Of a stretch of DNA of 64,000 bases, positions 59,570 through 64,000 are shown piece after piece (position 1 is the stretch's first letter; each line of letters opens with the position of its first letter). Both the position numbers and the translations under genes were made by a program. The stretch is from the NCBI GenBank assembly GCA_032191485.1, contig JAVDOI010000012.1:13601640-13665639 (forward strand), in the 5' to 3' direction. Origin of the DNA: Leptoclinus maculatus. Its lineage: Eukaryota; Chordata; Actinopteri; Perciformes; Stichaeidae. The notes beneath the pieces were generated by a model, which saw nothing but the letters and a program-made list of their open reading frames with translations, ran no database searches and was not told the DNA's origin.

Positions 59570-60801
59570 GTGCATGATCGACTGAGCAAACTGTAAATGG
59601 GATATTCGCCACATGAAAGCTGCGGTTTATTTTTTTTATCAAGGCATCATCGTGTTAACTCATCGAATTATAACTCAACAGGAAACAACTTTGCCGTTTA
59701 ATTACTTACAAGGAATGCACTGACTGGAGGACCTAAAGTAAATCGAGTCTGCGTGCTACTGCAGTCTAGTACCATGTGCCTGTGCTGTATTACTGGCGTT
59801 ATTTATTTGGTATTAATGCGGTGTGCAGGTGATGCTGCCATGCAGGTGAAGTCGATCAGTATGCAGCAGAGGCTCAGGACCTCGATGTCTGCAGGATTCT
59901 TAAACCATACCTACAGTTTGTGCCTCGCCGGGGGCTCATGTATAAATTATGCAGAACAACAAAAGGATGCATGAACATTGCTCCTCACAATGCATGGCAT
60001 GTAATACAAAGCAATGTTGATGATAAACACATGCAAAGCTACAGATTCTGTGGTTCATGCATATGTTTATATCGTGAACAAGGAACTGGTGTATTACTGT
60101 ACCGTGTAATGGTGGCAAATGTCAAAATAAGGTTAATGCAAAAAAAAAAAAAAAAAGGCTTTTTACTTCATTGGAGACCTACTTTTAGGGGCATAATTGT
60201 GAGTGGAAGAACGCTCTGTGTTGACCCAAAGCATGTGTTTGCCTGCATGTTTATAAATTCTAATGCCAACCAGGAAGAGGATGATTCATTATTAATAGTA
60301 TTCCGTCGACTGTTGCCCTATAAAACCCGACATAAGCTAGATGCATTCAGCTTTATCTTTGATAACAGTGATACGTTATGAGGAGGTGAATAAACAAAGC
60401 TCTACTACCTGTAGCAACATTAAAGTTGCTGTAAATGTCACATAAAACGGTTAAGAGGCTGCTTTGGCAACTGTTGGAAGAGAATATGCTCAAATGAGAA
60501 TGTATGTTTTGAGATAGTTTCGGCTTATTCTGTTAATTGATGAAGGGGAATTCCTCCATTCAATACCGTTCTACAGGAATAAGGGTTCCAGTTGGTGAAG
60601 CTAAATATTATATTTGTAAGTGTTTTGTCAAGAGTTTAATTAGTAATGAAATGCTAAACGACCAAATATTGTATATCTGGTGGATTATTTATGCTGATGG
60701 AGATAATGTGCATGAACACCAGCACAAACATCTGGCACTCTGCATGCTTCACGTTTCTAACAATCAATCTTTCAGACAAGTAATGTTTAAAATATCCATA
60801 C
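59253..60801 (-). other. grm4 intron
   Basis: 1.55 kb, GT at 60801-60800 and AG at 59254-59253. It holds a (CA)n run at 59532-59566 and a poly-A near 60140. No exon inside. Confidence 0.8.
59532..59566. repeat. (CA)n microsatellite
   Basis: About 17 CA units. Confidence 0.95.
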
Positions 60802-60938
60802 GTCTAAGTGGAGCTGATCTGTCCAGTGGCCAATGATCTTGTATTCTGTGGCGTTATTTGTCATCTGGTATTGGTAGATTTCATAGCGACCAGGAGCGTC
60901 TCCATTCACGTTGAAGACCACCGGGGTGCCAGCGATTC
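60802..60938 (-). CDS. grm4: grm4 exon: end of ligand-binding domain
   Basis: This 137-bp exon has acceptor TCATCCTCAG and donor GAC|GTATGG. After a split glycine codon it reads IAGTPVVFNVNGDAPGRYEI, then YQYQMTNNATEYKIIGHWTD, then QLHLD. This is the end of the Venus-flytrap glutamate-binding domain (GTPVxFNxNGDAPGRYDIYQYQ and IGxWTDxLHL in group III receptors), leading into the cysteine-rich domain. NNAT is a possible N-glycosylation site. The exon joins the 936-bp exon in phase 0 (LHLD-TNEMQW). Upstream exons for the rest of the receptor lie beyond the right edge. Confidence 0.92.
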
Positions 60939-60967
60939 CTGAGGATGAAAAAAATAAAAAAAATAAA

Positions 60968-60989
60968 ATATATATATATATATATATAT
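60968..60989. repeat. (TA)n microsatellite
   Basis: 11 TA units, 30 bp inside the intron upstream of the exon at 60802-60938. Confidence 0.9.
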
Positions 60990-62205
60990 GTTATTGTTGT
61001 TTTAAGCTGAAGTCCAGGGTTGGACATTACAGTACGAACTCAAGCAGTTCCCACAATGCTGTGAGATGTAATGAGGCTGCAAGGGGACTTCAGGCTAATG
61101 CTGTTCCAGTGTTAATGATGGGAGCAAAATAGATGTTGACAGCCATGTTGTCCTGGTCCTTTGAGGAGGGCCGGGGCTGCTGTCTGTTGCTGTTCTCACA
61201 TCATTTCACACCCCTTCATTCTGCTCATTGCCCCGTTTGCTTGTTATCCACAAGGACCCCACTCGGAGTGCTAACGAATGACAGCACTGATTTTGATTAG
61301 CACTTTGAGGTCTCTTGTCATCCCCGCGCTTCCTGTTGCCGAGCCAACCTACAAAACCCCTCTGCAGCTTCGCAACGTGTTATAAAATCGTGGTGAAAGG
61401 GAGCAAAAATTCACAGATTCAGTCACGAGAGCCCACCGCGGAGCGTCTCTGAGCAAAGCACCATTAATAGCATCTCTGTCTATTTGCTTCTACCATATTT
61501 GCTTTCTCTCCCTCAATGCGACCCTCTAACACTCAGCAATTCTGTAACATGTGGGGGGGTTGTAAAGGGGAATAAATGCCTTTCGTTAACGTGCAGCTGA
61601 AATGTGTTTTGGATTGCTCACAGTCAATATTTGGATGTTGTGTACAGTCAATTCTAGAGCTACAGCAAAGGGATAGGGATGTTCATCATGTCCAGAAACC
61701 ACCTCAGTGTTTTCCATCATTTGGGAGAGAGTTGTTCGTGTTCCACAAGTATTGACTACACTCTCCTCTGTTATAACATTAAAGGGAATTGTTTATTTTA
61801 GTGTGTTGTTGTTGCCTTGGGTATAGGTCACAGTATTGATTGTTGTCTGAACCTCTGAGTCAGAGTTGGAAAGTTGCGAGTCAGGCTTTGAGACCAGATT
61901 CATTCTCTCCCTTCTGCAGATTTCTGTGTGTCAGAGGTCTGATCAGAACCCGTAGGATCTAATTGCATCAGTGTAATCCTGCTGCATTATCTAGAGGGCA
62001 CGTCTAAGACAACAGCAGGCGGTCATGTGCAATTATGAAAATTGTTCTTGCCCATCTCAGCAATACAGGGAATTGAGTGGGGATGTATGTTACTACTAAT
62101 TTGATTCCCTTAATCGATTAGTTTCACCTCTTGCAAAAAAAGACACTGCGTGTTTTGTGCAGAGCCAGCAAACATTGGCAAACGGCTTATTTTATTAACC
62201 AGGTC

Positions 62206-62251
62206 AGATTTTTGAGGAAACGCTGCATAACAAGTGTTTCCTCAAAAATCT
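62206..62251. repeat. Perfect 16-bp inverted repeat (hairpin)
   Basis: Arm AGATTTTTGAGGAAAC (62206-62221) and its exact reverse complement (62236-62251) flank a 14-nt loop. The stem is too short for a typical microRNA precursor. Confidence 0.85.
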
Positions 62252-62544
62252 CAGCAATAAAAACCACGTGATTTAGTGGGGGGAAAAACACACCGTCAGC
62301 AGCTGCAGCTCTGCCCAAATGCACCGAAAATGGAACGGTCACAGTAACACATTTTGTTAATTAAACTCTAAAGTGGGTAAACTGGGTTCAAAAATGTGTG
62401 TGTGAAATTCAGTTTATACTTTGAGAGCTAAACTAACACACCTGTACTGTCTGTAGGGACTGCATTTTTACAAACATGCAATTATAAATAAGATGAGAAC
62501 AAATTAACATATGATTCACATTTACTCATTGTAGTTGTGACCGG

Positions 62545-63120
62545 CTGTGAACTGGTGGTGCTGCCGATCCGTGACCCGTACGGATCCCCCCCCCCTCACG
62601 GTTCGGCACGCATGTGAACCGCGGATTAATTACACCGTTTAACGTTAATCATCACAGTGTGAAATAAAGTTTTACTGACGATCGTTATCCGCCAATATTC
62701 TGTAAAATATTCAATCAGGACATCGGCATTTATGCTTTGCTAGTGCGCCGATCTCTGATAATGTTACATTGTAGACAACCAATCTGTGTTTAAATTGACA
62801 GAGCTAACGGTAACAACACCGCTAACAGCTAACGAACGAAGGGTTCGTTCAGTTACATCATGATGCGTTCAGGCTCTGTTTAGTAAATCTCATTAAATGT
62901 AGTGTTGGTGAGAAACTTGAATGAATCCAGTTGTTTGAAAGAGATGTTTTTACAACAACATAAATAGATATTAGAGATGAATTATGACTATGTTTACATT
63001 AGCTCTAAGAAGTGTATAAAAAACCTGACCAGTGATCTCTAAAAGTTATATTTGCTCCTTTTTTTCTTTTGTGCTGAACCGATCTGGTGAACTGATCACT
63101 AAACTGTGAAGCTGAGCTTT
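62545..63120. repeat. Candidate dispersed repeat
   Basis: Contains GATCCGTGACCCGTACGGAT next to CCTCACGGTTCGGCAC, then a segment with AGCTAACGAACGAAGGGTTC. The GC-rich palindromic start and the wording of the body suggest a fish transposon, but I cannot place the family or its ends. Confidence 0.35.
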
Positions 63121-64000
63121 GTTTGTGATCCATCAAATCAAATTTGGTGAAAATCTTCCCAACCACGACGAGTGTGCTAGTTGAAATTCCAAACCTCCAT
63201 GATGTTTACTCTCCATTTTAAAGCTGGTCTATTGAAGGAGACGCAGTTAAAGCTCTACTCAGCCTCTCTTAAGAAGTGATAATGTATTCAAAACAAAACA
63301 GTAATTTCCAGTATGTCACGTTTGCAGTTTTAAAAAGAATTACCCTTTACTCCATTAAAAGCCATTAGCCAAAGCCACGAGAAATCTAATGTGTTTACAA
63401 ATGGTGTATGAAAACTAATCAAAACAAGATGCAGATTCTGCCGTTGCACTTTAAAAGCACAGAGGTGGGTCCAGTGAATTTGATGAAGGCATTTTGCTGC
63501 AAACCTAACAATACGAGTGAAAGAAAACAGAGTTACCGCGCTTTCCTCCTAAATGCAAAGCTTTGATTTAGAAATACAAAGATTCAGAGCCGTCGGAGAC
63601 TGTAATTTATTTCTATTGTAAATGGAAGCCGGGTCTTACATGGTTATTAGGCGTTTAATTGGCCAGAGTTAAGGACCCGATCGTGGGGTTGATTATCTTT
63701 TCAGCGTTCCCTCTCTAATGACACTGACAATTTAGTCTCTCAAACCGTATCCTCACAAGTGTCTGCACTGCTTACTATTCCTACTTCCCTGAACAGGCAA
63801 GATCCTTTTCTAAGCTGTATGCACATTCTTTAAATCAAGACCCTTTTTATAGGCAGTTTGCATTTGTCCGAGCAGAGAAATGAATCGACCATTTACACAC
63901 TATATACACTGAATAATGTATGATCATGTGACTCGAGTGCTTCCTCAAGTTACATCCAAATCAAATTAGTAATCAAACCTCATGACAACGGGCCGAGCTA

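Larger units (their letters stand above)
60939..64000 (-). other. grm4 upstream intron (incomplete)
   Basis: Starts with AG (60940-60939) and continues past the window end. I found no further receptor exon. It contains a (TA)n tract at 60968-60989, a perfect hairpin at 62206-62251 and a candidate repeat at 62545-63120. Confidence 0.7.

Noticed and set aside
1..64000. tRNA, rRNA, snRNA or microRNA genes
   Set aside because: I looked for familiar tRNA and snRNA box sequences and long hairpins and saw none; a tRNAscan/Infernal run would settle it.
60939..64000. Further upstream grm4 exon
   Set aside because: No stretch resembling the preceding ligand-binding-domain exon (KLLKYIRxVxFNG) was found on the minus strand, so it is probably beyond the window.

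Overview
The window looks like nuclear DNA of a spiny-rayed (percomorph-like) teleost fish. It has spliced vertebrate genes with GT-AG introns, long AT-rich non-coding stretches, many (CA)n/(GT)n microsatellites, and several dispersed repeat families I recognise by memory as common in teleosts (the 'GTTAGCATGCTAA' family, the 'GTGGAAAGTAACTAAGTACATTTACTC' family, Tc1-like ends, hAT and piggyBac remnants). No CRISPR, operon or prokaryotic signal is present.

Two partial protein genes are supported, both on the minus strand and both running off a window edge. At the left edge (57-507) are two exons of an immunoglobulin-domain muscle-protein-like gene resembling igfn1. At the right (47.7-60.9 kb) is the 3' half of a group III metabotropic glutamate receptor, best matched to grm4. 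It has four exons: 60802-60938, the 936-bp exon 58317-59252 (cysteine-rich region plus TM1-TM6), 53503-53749 (TM7 and proximal tail) and 50438-50487 (last 16 codons including the stop). All junctions show GT/AG and keep phase. A likely 2.7-kb 3' UTR ends at a pair of AATAAA signals near 47.76-47.78 kb.

The roughly 47 kb between the two genes has no gene I can support. It carries decayed transposons (piggyBac 27.4-28.6 kb, hAT 28.65-29.1 kb, Tc1 3' end 18 kb, various MITE-like repeats) and scattered microsatellites. A few stretches have a composition suggesting conserved enhancers, but that cannot be tested here.

The most striking structure is a satellite block at 30.25-35.19 kb. It is a 4.2-kb array of a CpG-rich 16-bp unit (about 263 copies), followed 60 bp later by 109 copies of a perfect hexanucleotide ATTTTT. 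Within the 16-bp array a segment of about 1.36 kb (85 units) is tandemly duplicated with no difference visible over about 1,377 bp. The long minus-strand reading frames there arise only because the repeat has no stop codon on that strand. I see no convincing new biochemical system; the satellite block is the best candidate for an unusual feature.
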